From Echinicola strongylocentroti (lineage in GTDB: Bacteria > Bacteroidota > Bacteroidia > Cytophagales > Cyclobacteriaceae): 64,000 nucleotides of DNA. Below, piece by piece: positions 9,628 to 17,605 of the stretch; positions within the stretch are counted from its first letter, which is position 1; each line of letters begins with the position of its first letter. The DNA lies in contig NZ_CP030041.1 of assembly GCF_003260975.1 (NCBI RefSeq), positions 3,395,001-3,459,000 of the forward strand, in the 5' to 3' direction. A program made the position numbers and the translations under genes. The notes beneath the pieces were generated by a model, which saw only the letters and a list, made by a program, of their open reading frames with translations, had not been told where the DNA came from and made no database searches.

Positions 9628-10322
9628 TTCAGGATTGCATACAGTTTGGCTCCAAGAGGATACATTACAATTTGGAATTTTCGGATAGAAAATCATTAGG
9701 TATTACTGTTTTGCCCAATTCGGAGGTAAAAGTAAAGGCGCCTATAGGTACTTCTTTGGCAAAAGTAAAAGAAAAGCTCCTTAAAAAAGCAGCATGGATC
9801 ATTAAGCAACAAAGCTTTTTTCTTTCCTTTGAGCCCAAGTCACTTCCAAAGAAATATGTAAGTGGTGAAACGCACCTTTATTTGGGTAGACAATACAAAC
9901 TCAAAGTTATATCAGGAACAGAAGAATCTGTTAAACTAAAAGGAGGATTGCTAATTGTCAATGCAATAAATAAGGAAACAGTAAGGGAATTAGTCACCAG
10001 TTGGTATTTAGATCATGCTAGGAGCCTATTTCCCAAGATTGCCAAGCCACTGATAGAAAAGTTCAAGAAATATAAAGTAGAGCCATCTTCTTTGGTTTTT
10101 AGGGATATGCCTACTAGATGGGGAAGTTGCACAACTAAAGGAAAGATTATTCTCAATCCGGAGCTAATTAAAGCTCCAAAGGGCTGTATAGAATATGTTA
10201 TTGTTCACGAGTTGTGTCATCTTGTTTATCATGATCATACGCAGAAATTTTTCGACCTTCAAACCAAAGAGCTACCAGATTGGGATAAATGGAAAATGAA
10301 ATTAGAGAGATTGATGGCTTAA
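9624..10322 (+). CDS. YgjP/SprT-like zinc metallopeptidase (DUF45/M48-type)
   Basis: A 232-residue protein of the DUF45/YgjP metallopeptidase family. The zinc site is H195-E196-L-C-H199 with a further His at about 205, preceded by the family phrase R-W-G-S-C at about residues 169-173. No signal peptide is visible, so it is cytoplasmic. It overlaps hsdR by four bases (ATGA), indicating translational coupling. Genes of this family are often found directly after hsdR; their role there is not established. A SprT-like protease acting on DNA-bound protein or on the RM complex is possible (inference). It is the last gene of the restriction operon, followed by a terminator-like hairpin. Confidence 0.9.
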   Translation: MIQDCIQFGSKRIHYNLEFSDRKSLGITVLPNSEVKVKAPIGTSLAKVKEKLLKKAAWIIKQQSFFLSFEPKSLPKKYVSGETHLYLGRQYKLKVISGTEESVKLKGGLLIVNAINKETVRELVTSWYLDHARSLFPKIAKPLIEKFKKYKVEPSSLVFRDMPTRWGSCTTKGKIILNPELIKAPKGCIEYVIVHELCHLVYHDHTQKFFDLQTKELPDWDKWKMKLERLMA

Positions 10323-10904
10323 GAACAGGTATTATTAGAACTGGTTATTTTGGAAGGACCACAATATTCGGTTACTTTTCTTTAGGGCCAGGAAATTTTG
10401 CAAAAGCAGACTATACTTAAGTGAAATTTTCATTTTCAGGAATATCGCAAAGCCTCTCCATCAAGCGTAAATCGCGGAGAAATAAGTTCGATATTTGTTC
10501 AATTGGGGCTACAAAAAAACCTCTTATACGCCCAGTATTTGAGGTTTTTCTTTTTGGGGGATGGATTGGGGGACAAATTGGTTTGTGTCAAGAGACTTCG
10601 GCACAATATATTATTCCAATAGGTCTTTTATCTGCATTCTTACAACATTCTAATACTTTTCTTCGATTTGTTTAAGTATTGGGTAATTTTCAAATTCGAA
10701 TGTATTATCAAATGAATTTTCACGAATAGGCAGTTTAACTAAATAGGTGTATACAACCTTAAACAGTTTATTTTTCATAACAAGCTTCTTTAATGGTAAA
10801 TATTCCTCTTACACAATAATTTAGAGCAAATGAAATACCCCAAATTGGGTATTTCATTTCGGGCCAGCATATTGTATTTTTGAAGTTCACTTAAAAGTTT
10901 GAGA
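10323..10904. other. Intergenic region at the 3' border of the restriction island
   Basis: About 580 bases with no convincing gene. It holds a terminator-like hairpin (10515-10549) followed by a G-rich stretch (10555-10571). An 84-codon open frame (10421-10675) lacks any recognisable domain, runs through the hairpin and looks non-coding. The change from AT-rich RM genes to ordinary composition nearby suggests an island boundary, but I see no integrase gene or clear tRNA, so an attachment site is only a possibility. Confidence 0.4.
10515..10549 (+). terminator. Terminator-like hairpin after the restriction operon
   Basis: Arms AAAAACCTC (10515-10523) and GAGGTTTTT (10541-10549) pair perfectly around a 17-base loop, followed by CTTTTT. 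The A-run before and T-run after suit a bidirectional intrinsic terminator, although the loop is long. It lies about 190 bases after the metallopeptidase stop. Confidence 0.5.
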
Positions 10905-11654
10905 ATGAAACTACAATCTACTCTACCAGCGGCCATTGGCGTGGCCATGCTTTTTTCATGTTCGAACGGAGATGAGACCCCGAACGACAATCAGATAAAC
11001 CTTAGTGAATCATCTATTGAGATAGATGTAGACCAAGATATTAAGCTGGAAACCTCGTTTAACCGTGAAGGCTATTCTAATAATGAATTTGAATCTGACA
11101 GCCCAATAGTTGCCAGCGTAGATAGTGACGGTACTATCACTGGCAAAATTAAAGGAGAAACAACTATCCGTGTCACAACCAACGATGGCCAGTTCTCAGG
11201 AGAATGCCAAGTAAAGGTTAATCCAACTAATTTTCTATACGTAGAGCCCTTATTTGCTTTTGGGGAAGGTATGGAATACTTTAAAACACATGAGCAAAGG
11301 ACGCTAGGCAATCAGTCCGATGATGGATTGGTGTTTAACGATTCAAATGTCGATGTGGAATTGGTCATGTACCTTTTTGAAAATTCCAAAATGTATGGCG
11401 GGGCGGTAATTCTAAAATCCACTGAATCGGTAGCCGAAAAAACCATTGATTTTTTGGCTCAGCGATATATCCCCATAGGCAATGAGAATGACGTTTATTA
11501 TTTCGCCGATAATGATGTTGTTGCCGGGGTAACGGTTGATAGCCAGTTGGGCTTAACAGTGCTTTATCTAGAATTTACCGAAAGCGAAAACGGTCGTATG
11601 GACGTAAAGGTTGCTATCAAAGATGGTTTTGAAAAACTTAAGTCAAAAAGATAA
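10905..11654 (+). CDS. Lipoprotein with bacterial Ig-like (Big_2-type) domain
   Basis: From the ATG at 10905 the protein has 249 residues; a TTG two codons earlier is also open. The N-terminus is a lipoprotein signal with lipobox L-F-S-C (C19), so it is anchored in an envelope membrane. Residues about 31-108 look like a Big_2 Ig-like domain, with the hallmark phrase V-A-S-V-D-S-D-G-T-I-T-G. The remaining 140 residues are not recognised. A 60-codon membrane-protein gene follows after 11 bases. The specific role is unknown. Confidence 0.75.
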   Translation: MKLQSTLPAAIGVAMLFSCSNGDETPNDNQINLSESSIEIDVDQDIKLETSFNREGYSNNEFESDSPIVASVDSDGTITGKIKGETTIRVTTNDGQFSGECQVKVNPTNFLYVEPLFAFGEGMEYFKTHEQRTLGNQSDDGLVFNDSNVDVELVMYLFENSKMYGGAVILKSTESVAEKTIDFLAQRYIPIGNENDVYYFADNDVVAGVTVDSQLGLTVLYLEFTESENGRMDVKVAIKDGFEKLKSKR

Positions 11655-11665
11655 TCCTTTGAACT

Positions 11666-11848
11666 ATGCTTAGATTCGGTAAAACTCAAAAAATTGAAGA
11701 CATATCTGATAGAGGCCTTCAGGAAAAACAAACTTACCACTTGGAGAGGATTGATAAAAATGTAAAGTTTATTAGTGACGTACTTTTGGCGGTAGTATTG
11801 ATTGGGGGAGCTTCGTTGATATGTATGTTTCTTGGATTAGTTTGGTAA
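11666..11848 (+). CDS. Small single-pass membrane protein, unknown function
   Basis: A 60-residue open frame: a charged N-terminal half (about residues 1-34) and one strongly hydrophobic segment (about 38-58). It starts 11 bases after the preceding lipoprotein gene and ends just before an intrinsic terminator, both of which favour a real gene. No family is recognised. Confidence 0.55.
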   Translation: MLRFGKTQKIEDISDRGLQEKQTYHLERIDKNVKFISDVLLAVVLIGGASLICMFLGLVW

Positions 11849-11872
11849 TAAGAAAGCTGGGCATAAAACACA

Positions 11873-11902
11873 AAAGGAACCGAGCCTTCACCCGGTTCCT
11901 TT
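11873..11902. terminator. Bidirectional intrinsic terminator
   Basis: Perfect 10-base arms AAAGGAACCG (11873-11882) and CGGTTCCTTT (11893-11902) around a 10-base loop, with A/T runs at both ends. It sits between the convergent small membrane protein gene (+) and the FISUMP gene (-) and can serve both. Confidence 0.85.
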
Positions 11903-11946
11903 AGGAATATTTCTAAATGGGAAGCCTTTTTCAGCACCCCGTCACA

Positions 11947-12495
11947 TCAATCTTTCACGCACCTGATGGGTAGGTGGCTGCCATAGCCTGACCTTCCACG
12001 GTGGATGGCTGAGCCATCGTAGACGCCGTTGCCATTGGGAGCAATGGCCCTGCTGAACAGGTTGGAGGCACGAGCTTCATCACTTATACTGTACCAGATA
12101 CCGACATCATCGGCATTGATGCTAAAGTAATAATCGCTCTCGTAGTCCCAGTCAATGCCTCCAGTAGGATAGGCAGAGAACTTGGACGCATTGGAGGTGG
12201 TGACATCGGTGAAGTTGGTCGGGTAATAGTCTGACCAGTCATTGGCCATGACCTTATCGGCCAGTTCGGCAGCGATGCCTCGAAGGTGGTGAGTGCTTTC
12301 CAGGTCACTTTCTGCGATGCCGAGATGCCGCTCTAGGGTCTTCCAGTCCTCATCCGTACTCACGTGCCAGTTGCAGGGACAGATATTTTCATCACTGGAT
12401 GCCACGGAAGGGGGATAAAAGAAATTGGTCACGTTGCGGTCAGCATCCAATCTGCTGAGGACATATTCCGAGTCCTCATTATTTTCCCATTTCAT
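11947..12495 (-). CDS. FISUMP domain, C-terminal part (downstream half of a frameshifted gene)
   Basis: A 182-residue frame carrying the second half of a Fibrobacter succinogenes major paralogous (FISUMP) domain: I-C-P-C-N-W-H-V-S-T-D-E-D-W-K-T-L-E near residues 37-54, and the closing G-Y-G-S-H-L-P-I-R-C-V-K-D. It has no signal peptide. Its apparent ATG overlaps the TGA of the upstream frame (12492..13346), which holds the first half of the same domain. The two frames are therefore best read as one lipoprotein gene interrupted by a frameshift, consistent with one missing base in the C-rich stretch before 12495. Sequencing error, a recent mutation or ribosomal frameshifting could explain it. 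Confidence 0.75.
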   Translation of the reverse strand: MKWENNEDSEYVLSRLDADRNVTNFFYPPSVASSDENICPCNWHVSTDEDWKTLERHLGIAESDLESTHHLRGIAAELADKVMANDWSDYYPTNFTDVTTSNASKFSAYPTGGIDWDYESDYYFSINADDVGIWYSISDEARASNLFSRAIAPNGNGVYDGSAIHRGRSGYGSHLPIRCVKD

Positions 12496-13346
12496 AGGAA
12501 GGGGATGGAGGGGATTTGTTCCCCGTCACAATAGGTCGTCGATCGTAGGTTTTCAGCCATCCAATATTGATCCCCTATTTTTACAATAGGATACTCGTTA
12601 CCTTCTGCGTCTGTAACGGTTTGTTCTTCACCGTCTATGTTGACATTGCTGAAGTCAAAGTGAAACTCTCCCAAGCTAAGTTTGACAAGGTTTATACCCG
12701 TTTCATTTTCCTCTAGTTCCAGCTTAAAATGGTAATGGTGAAAGCCTTTCAGGGTAATTTCCTGTTGCAATGTCTGGCTATTGAAGGCTTCCACTACAGA
12801 AAGCGTGCGACTAGTGCCCTTTTCAATATAGAGGTAGTAAAATTTACCATTTTCACTAAGGTGCAGCGGTTTGCCATTTTCGAGATATGCTTCTTTGACA
12901 TGGGTAGCATCTACAGTGATCAGTCCGAATTTTGTAGTGGCATTTACCGTGATATCCAGATTGGAGCTGTTCAGGTCAAACTCTCCATTAAGCTTATATG
13001 GTAAGTAGCGGGATTCTTCCGGTCCCCAAGCCTTGGTGTAGTAGGTGTATTGCCCATAGGGCAAAACGATGGCGGCTCCTTTAAGTAAATCATAAGGATG
13101 ATAGGTAAGGGGGTATTCCTGACCTGTAGCCTTATTGGTAAATATCACCTCTGCCTCCTCCGGTAGGACATGCACCCATTCGGAGAGGGTGGCCGTTCGG
13201 CTGGTAGGGGAGTAAGTTTCCAATTTATCAAATACGATACTGGAAAGCGTGACTTTGCCCAGCTCTGGGGCGCCATCGGTAGCTTCTTGCATACAGCTTG
13301 ATAGGCCTAGCAGAAAGACAAGTAGTAAGTAAGTAGTTTTATTCAT
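12492..13346 (-). CDS. Lipoprotein with N-terminal part of FISUMP domain (upstream half of a frameshifted gene)
   Basis: I chose the ATG at 13346 (284 residues) because it begins a lipoprotein signal, M-N-K-T-T-Y-L-L-L-V-F, with lipobox L-S-S-C; the longer frame to 13403 adds residues before the signal. The middle (about residues 30-240) is an unassigned beta-rich region reminiscent of fimbrillin-like lipoproteins. The end has the FISUMP opening phrase I-V-K-I-G-D-Q-Y-W-M-A-E-N-L-R, then meets TGA in mid-domain. The rest continues in the -1 frame (11947..12495). The intact product would be a roughly 465-residue cell-envelope lipoprotein. Confidence 0.75.
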   Translation of the reverse strand: MNKTTYLLLVFLLGLSSCMQEATDGAPELGKVTLSSIVFDKLETYSPTSRTATLSEWVHVLPEEAEVIFTNKATGQEYPLTYHPYDLLKGAAIVLPYGQYTYYTKAWGPEESRYLPYKLNGEFDLNSSNLDITVNATTKFGLITVDATHVKEAYLENGKPLHLSENGKFYYLYIEKGTSRTLSVVEAFNSQTLQQEITLKGFHHYHFKLELEENETGINLVKLSLGEFHFDFSNVNIDGEEQTVTDAEGNEYPIVKIGDQYWMAENLRSTTYCDGEQIPSIPFL

Positions 13347-13545
13347 GGTAAAAGAGATATGAGGTAAAATAAAAGTTCTGGTAAAAATAGTTACTTTTAC
13401 CATTAGTTTTTTTGAAAAGATTATAATTGTATATGAATTACTTAAAAATAGTGTTTAAATGATTTTTTTACAATTAAATCAAAAAAATGGTGTGAATGGA
13501 TCGGCACTAAGTCTTTTGGTTATAGAATGAAATAAATACTGGAGT

Positions 13546-13923
13546 TTACTCCTCCAGCACCGATAGGATGTTTCCTTCGGGGTCCTTGAACCAGGCGACT
13601 TGGGGACCTTCCTCATTTCTGCAGATACCCTTCGCATCGGTTTGGATATCCCCGGTATATTGCTCGAAATGAATGCCTTTGCCGATAAGGGCGTCCACGG
13701 CACTTTCGATATTGTCCACCACAAAATTCAACACCGTAAAGACTGCCGGCTGATGATCAGGTTTGGGATAGATAATGATGGGTTGGTTGCCGGAAGTCTT
13801 CACTTCCAGAATGCCCATGTTGTTTTCGGTTACCTCAAGTCCTAATACCTCCCCATAGAATTTATGGGCCTTGGCGAGGTCTTTTACAGCAAAACTACTG
13901 AATGCAAGATTGGATTGTAACAT
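13546..13923 (-). CDS. VOC family protein (glyoxalase/bleomycin-resistance fold)
   Basis: A 125-residue protein from the ATG at 13923, where the vicinal-oxygen-chelate fold begins (S-N-L-A-F-S-S-F-A-V-K-D-L). Upstream in-frame codons to 13974 add 17 residues with no family match. It has the typical F-Y-G-E-V-L-G-L phrase and ends W-F-K-D-P-E-G-N-I-L-S-V. VOC proteins are metal-binding dioxygenases, lyases or drug-binding proteins; the substrate cannot be read from sequence. It lies at the end of the minus-strand small-enzyme cluster, split from it by a 109-bp repeat copy (13984-14092). Confidence 0.85.
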   Translation of the reverse strand: MLQSNLAFSSFAVKDLAKAHKFYGEVLGLEVTENNMGILEVKTSGNQPIIIYPKPDHQPAVFTVLNFVVDNIESAVDALIGKGIHFEQYTGDIQTDAKGICRNEEGPQVAWFKDPEGNILSVLEE

Positions 13924-13983
13924 GATAATGTATGTTTTGGGTTTATGATTATCCGCAATGATACCAGTAATCATAGGGAAATT

Positions 13984-14092
13984 AAATAGGTGCTCACAGA
14001 AAACATGGAAATCTCAGAAAAGTCTTATTTCATTCTGGGTGTTCTGTGCGTTCCGTGAGAAATAAAACCTACTGGCAATAAAGCGTATAATC
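13984..14092 (+). repeat. 109-bp dispersed intergenic repeat, copy 1
   Basis: This stretch is repeated in inverted orientation at 41307-41415. The copies match at 103 of 109 positions, and the last 71 or so bases of this orientation are identical. No open frame is conserved. It begins with AAATAGGTGCTCACAG and ends with AAAGCGTATAATC, and contains CTCAC and GTGAG about 55 bases apart. It lies between the SnoaL-like gene stop and the VOC gene start. Confidence 0.9.
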
Positions 14093-14102
14093 AGATTTGG
14101 GT

Positions 14103-14456
14103 TTAACTGACTTCTTGGACAAAAGAGACCATTTGTTTGATTTTGGGATTTTTAAATCCACTGAACACGTACGTGTCGCAGAAGGCAAACCTCCTGACTT
14201 TTTCGGTTTCCATGATTATCGTGCCCCTTACGGCGGCTTCTTTACCATGGGTGATGACCTGTTCGATCTCTGCTTTTCCGGTGGTATCTACGGCCATTTT
14301 TTCAAGTGCTTCTATAAAAGCAGCTTTGCCCTTTAGCGTCTTGTCGCCGACAATGGTCCACTCGATATCCTCTGTGACATGTGCGGCGATATAGTCCACA
14401 TCGCTGGCAGCAAAAGCCTCATTGAACTGCTTTAGGAATTTTCCTTTTTCGGTCAT
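14103..14456 (-). CDS. SnoaL-like/nuclear transport factor 2 fold protein
   Basis: A 117-residue protein using the ATG at 14456 (the longer frame to 14525 runs into the preceding gene). F-N-E-A-F-A-A-S-D-V-D-Y-I-A-A-H-V-T-E-D-I-E-W is the usual helix-turn-strand start of SnoaL/NTF2 folds. Such proteins are small cyclases, isomerases or ligand binders; the role here is unknown. It follows the DHFR-like gene by 19 bases in the six-gene minus-strand cluster. Confidence 0.8.
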   Translation of the reverse strand: MTEKGKFLKQFNEAFAASDVDYIAAHVTEDIEWTIVGDKTLKGKAAFIEALEKMAVDTTGKAEIEQVITHGKEAAVRGTIIMETEKVRRFAFCDTYVFSGFKNPKIKQMVSFVQEVS

Positions 14457-14475
14457 GATCTTACGGGTTTTAGGT

Positions 14476-15042
14476 TTACACTGCTTTTGGGTCGGAATAG
14501 TGTAGCAGCATATTGCCACAGGCAAACTGTACGGATTCCTTAAGGGTCAAAGAAAAGGGATGCCCGGTGTCCTGAAATAGTCTTTTCCCTTTTCCCAATA
14601 TAACGGGATTTACGATGATTCGGTATTCATCGATGAGATGGAATTTCATAAAGTGATGTGCCAAGTCAGCCCCCGCGAAGAGCACCATGTCTTTGCCAGG
14701 CCGTTCTTTTAGCTTTTGGACGGTGATTGGATCTACCTCGTCTTGGATGGTGGCATTCCATGTGGCCTTTTGGAGTGTTTTGGAAAAGACCAGCTTGGGC
14801 CTTGTATTCATCACTTGCGCAAACTCCCCATGCTGCTCAGGCCAATATTCCAGCATCAGCTCATAGGATTTGCGACCATAGATAAAGGTGTCTACCGTGG
14901 CGAATAAATCCATCATATACGCGTCCATTTCACGATTCCACACATGCCAACTGATGTCCTTATGCTCACCCTCTATGTACCCATCGAGCGAGACCATCAT
15001 GGACAAGAGGATTTTACGCCGCTCTGGTGGGTTAATGGACAT
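14476..15042 (-). CDS. Dihydrofolate reductase family protein (RibD C-terminal-like)
   Basis: A 188-residue protein with the DHFR/RibD C-terminal fold: the strand S-M-M-V-S-L-D-G-Y-I-E-G near residues 14-25, F-I-Y-G-R-K-S-Y-E-L-M near 52-62, and L-F-A-G-A-D-L-A near 123. These YyaP/YwjB-type proteins are probable NAD(P)H-dependent reductases rather than housekeeping folA. Its start overlaps the end of the DinB-like gene by 11 bases, indicating coupling in the cluster. Confidence 0.87.
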   Translation of the reverse strand: MSINPPERRKILLSMMVSLDGYIEGEHKDISWHVWNREMDAYMMDLFATVDTFIYGRKSYELMLEYWPEQHGEFAQVMNTRPKLVFSKTLQKATWNATIQDEVDPITVQKLKERPGKDMVLFAGADLAHHFMKFHLIDEYRIIVNPVILGKGKRLFQDTGHPFSLTLKESVQFACGNMLLHYSDPKAV

Positions 15043-15559
15043 TTATAAAGGAGCTTTTGGTGAGTTTGGCCTTGATTTTTTCTAGTTGGTAGACATGCCG
15101 ACGGGTATGGAAGACCGTAAACCAAAGCCATTCCAGTCGGGTAAAATCACCATATTCCGGAATGGCAAAATCACCGCAAATCCGCGTGACATCGGACTCC
15201 TGAAAAGCCATAAATTGTCCTAACCGCTTTTCGATGGCAGGAATCAGGGCCGCCTTATCGATAGGCCCATCATCTGGTACGATCTCCGCTGGAGAATCCA
15301 TCTTGATGGTAAAATCCAAGAATAAATTCTTTACCTCCCAGACTTTTTCATCTGGTTTTCGATGGCATTCGGATGTCTCGCCACCCAAGATGTCGGCCGC
15401 AGCGTAGGACTTCAGGAGATGGTTTCCCACCTGTCCGGCCGTCCAGCTACCTTCAAAAGGAACGGTATTCAACTGTTTTTCGGATAGCGAGCTGAGCATG
15501 GTGATCAGTTGTTGGCTGATTTCCTTGAGTGCTGCGAATACGTCTTTATTAGTGTTCAT
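15032..15559 (-). CDS. DinB family protein
   Basis: A 175-residue four-helix protein of the DinB/YfiT type. Candidate metal ligands are His in N-H-L-L-K-S (about residue 47) and the late F-H-T-R-R-H-V-Y motif (about residues 150-157), the usual three-His arrangement. The family includes thiol-dependent transferases and damage-inducible proteins of unknown substrate. It sits between DoxX and DHFR-like genes. Confidence 0.85.
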   Translation of the reverse strand: MNTNKDVFAALKEISQQLITMLSSLSEKQLNTVPFEGSWTAGQVGNHLLKSYAAADILGGETSECHRKPDEKVWEVKNLFLDFTIKMDSPAEIVPDDGPIDKAALIPAIEKRLGQFMAFQESDVTRICGDFAIPEYGDFTRLEWLWFTVFHTRRHVYQLEKIKAKLTKSSFINVH

Positions 15560-15571
15560 GATTTATAAGGT

Positions 15572-15979
15572 TCAGATTTTAGTGGTTCCAGTGGTTCCAG
15601 TGGCTGAGGGGCTTTTAGGGAGCTGTATTCTGTGGTAGTATAGGTAAGATAGCGCCAGTATACCAAAGATTATAACGGGAAATAGGGTCTGCCCACCAAA
15701 ACCATCTACTGCCCAATGGCTCACACAGGCAGAAATCAGCGTTATACCAAATCCCGTATATGCCCATTCCTTTATCCTTGTGGGCACCATGGGGAGAATA
15801 ATTGCAAGTCCTCCCAACGTCTTGAAGATGACCAATAGCACCCTGAAATAGTCGGGGTAACCCAAGTGTCTGATTCCTTCTACCGCTAACTCTGTATGGG
15901 AGGTCAGGGCCGGCATCACACCTTCCCAGAGAAATATAATCCAAGTGGCTGCCCAATAAATGATTTTGTCCTTTTTCAT
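15572..15979 (-). CDS. DoxX-like membrane protein
   Basis: A 135-residue protein with four hydrophobic segments (about residues 8-20, 45-66, 72-90 and 95-112) matching the DoxX-like family: a G-Y-P-D-Y-F-R phrase and F-K-T-L-G-G-L-A-I-I-L-P before the second to third helix. Predicted inner-membrane protein; family function is poorly defined. It follows the PhnB-like gene by 6 bases and precedes DinB by 12. Confidence 0.85.
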   Translation of the reverse strand: MKKDKIIYWAATWIIFLWEGVMPALTSHTELAVEGIRHLGYPDYFRVLLVIFKTLGGLAIILPMVPTRIKEWAYTGFGITLISACVSHWAVDGFGGQTLFPVIIFGILALSYLYYHRIQLPKSPSATGTTGTTKI

Positions 15980-15985
15980 GATTTG

Positions 15986-16402
15986 TCAATTAGACAGGTC
16001 GGGTAAAAGCACTTGCCATTTTTTGCCGAATTTGTCCCGGAGGACACCGAAAGTATCGCCCCAAAATTGCTTCCTCACCGGTTCATATACTTTGCCACCT
16101 TCGGCCAGCTGGTCAAAGCATCGGTGTATTTCGGCTTCATCATCAAAGGTAAGCTGAATGCCCATATCGTTCCCTGGCTGGTGACCGTCTGGTCCTTGCA
16201 TGTCAGTAGCCATCAGTACCAAATCACCATTGCGAAGTTCGGCATGCATGATCTGGCTCAGCTGGTCCTTAGGTGTCTGTTCGGACATGGGACCATCTGC
16301 CATGGTCATCAACTGGAGATCACCTCCCAAACATTGCTGATAAAAGGTCATGGCTTCTTGACAGTTCCCGTCAAAGCTTATGTATGGATTTATCTTGATC
16401 AT
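15986..16402 (-). CDS. PhnB-like VOC family protein
   Basis: A 138-residue PhnB-type protein: N-P-Y-I-S-F-D-G-N-C-Q-E-A-M-T-F-Y opens the fold, and W-G-D-T-F-G-V-L-R-D-K-F-G-K-K-W closes it, both hallmarks of this branch (3-demethylubiquinone methyltransferase-like/DUF1428-type VOC). Substrate unknown. It is the first gene of the minus-strand cluster, divergent from the GlxA/AraC-type regulator that starts at 16519. Confidence 0.9.
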   Translation of the reverse strand: MIKINPYISFDGNCQEAMTFYQQCLGGDLQLMTMADGPMSEQTPKDQLSQIMHAELRNGDLVLMATDMQGPDGHQPGNDMGIQLTFDDEAEIHRCFDQLAEGGKVYEPVRKQFWGDTFGVLRDKFGKKWQVLLPDLSN

Positions 16403-16427
16403 GATGTTTATTGTTTTAGGTTCAATA

Positions 16428-16435
16428 CAAACTTA
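16428..16435 (-). promoter_or_regulatory. Candidate -7 promoter box for the PhnB-DoxX-DinB cluster
   Basis: On the minus strand the bases read TAAGTTTG, matching the Bacteroidota -7 consensus TAnnTTTG, 26 bases before the PhnB-like start. I see no good TTTG -33 box upstream, so the call is weak. Confidence 0.35.
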
Positions 16436-16518
16436 CAAGACTATTTATAGATTTCTGGTGTGTATATCCGACTAACTAAGGGGTTGATTGCGACAGGTTT
16501 ACTTCCTATCTTAGTGTT

Positions 16519-17517
16519 ATGAAACATGTAACTATCCTTGTTCCCAAGGGACATTTCAGTGTGGTCAATATAGAAGGAACCCATCATATTTTTAGCTGGG
16601 TAAATCAATGGTTGGCCCAATCGGGGCGTTCACCATACTTTGACATTCAGTTGGCCGGTCTCTCTAAGCCTGCACTGCAAAGCACAGGTCTTTATGAAAT
16701 CAATCCTGGACGGCTGATCAGCGAAGTGCATAAGACGGACTTGATCGTGATTCCAGCAGTTCATGGCGATATCGACCAGGTACTGGAGGACAACAGGCCA
16801 TTTATTCCTTGGATTATCAACCAGTACAAGGCAGGGGCTGAAGTAGCCAGTTTGTGTATTGGCGCATTTTTGTTGGCAGAAACGGGGCTGTTGGATGGGA
16901 AAAAAGTGGCGACCCACTGGCAATTTGCCAATGACTTTCGCCAACGCTTTTCCAGGGCGATCATGGTGGATGATAAGATCCTGACCGATTCGGATGGGGT
17001 CTACACCAGTGGTGGTGCATTTTCCTTTACCAGTTTGTTGGTTTACCTTATCGAGAAGTTTCAAGGCAGAGAAGCAGCGGTGCTAGCAGCCAAGTCGTTT
17101 ATGATTGATATTGATCGCAATAGCCAGTCTCCTTTTATCCTCTTTAGTGGTCAAAAAGAGCATCACGACGATGCCGTGCTCAATGCCCAAAAGTTCATCG
17201 AGGATAATTTTCAAGAAAGAGTCACCGTTGATGACTTGGCCAGTAAATTTGGAGTGGGCAGGAGGAGTTTTGAGCGGAGGTTTAAGCAAGCAACTAGCAA
17301 TACCGTGGTGGAATATATGCAGCGGGTAAAGATCGAAGCAGCCAAAAAGGAGTTTGAAAAGGCCCATAAAAATGTCAGCGAGGTGATGTACGATGTCGGC
17401 TATAGCGACACCAAGGCCTTCAGAACGGTCTTTAGGAAAATCACAGGGCTATCGCCCGTCCAATACCGCAACAAGTACGCTCCCCAAGAGGTAAAGAAAG
17501 CGCTGTTGTCCAAATAG
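16519..17517 (+). CDS. GlxA-family transcriptional regulator (DJ-1/PfpI domain plus AraC HTH)
   Basis: A 332-residue protein. Residues about 1-190 are a DJ-1/PfpI-like domain with V-A-S-L-C-I-G-A-F-L-L-A around residues 111-122 (nucleophile-elbow Cys). Residues about 225-325 are an AraC/XylS double helix-turn-helix ending G-Y-S-D-T-K-A-F-R-T-V-F-R-K-I-T-G. GlxA-type regulators often control the adjacent operon in response to a small metabolite. Here the neighbour is the divergent PhnB/DoxX/DinB/DHFR/SnoaL cluster, which it probably regulates (inference). Confidence 0.93.
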   Translation: MKHVTILVPKGHFSVVNIEGTHHIFSWVNQWLAQSGRSPYFDIQLAGLSKPALQSTGLYEINPGRLISEVHKTDLIVIPAVHGDIDQVLEDNRPFIPWIINQYKAGAEVASLCIGAFLLAETGLLDGKKVATHWQFANDFRQRFSRAIMVDDKILTDSDGVYTSGGAFSFTSLLVYLIEKFQGREAAVLAAKSFMIDIDRNSQSPFILFSGQKEHHDDAVLNAQKFIEDNFQERVTVDDLASKFGVGRRSFERRFKQATSNTVVEYMQRVKIEAAKKEFEKAHKNVSEVMYDVGYSDTKAFRTVFRKITGLSPVQYRNKYAPQEVKKALLSK

Positions 17518-17605
17518 CGAGCGTCCAATGGAGTAAGAGATTAAGGAAAAACGCCATTTAGTATTTTGCAAGAAATCCTACACTCTTCTATTTTTCCAAT
17601 ATTTT

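Noticed and set aside
10478..10500. T-loop-like AGTTCGA near the restriction island end
   Set aside because: No other tRNA parts; cannot be called a tRNA or an attachment site.
10421..10675. 84-codon open frame on the plus strand
   Set aside because: No domain, runs through a terminator-like hairpin and a G-rich run; looks non-coding.
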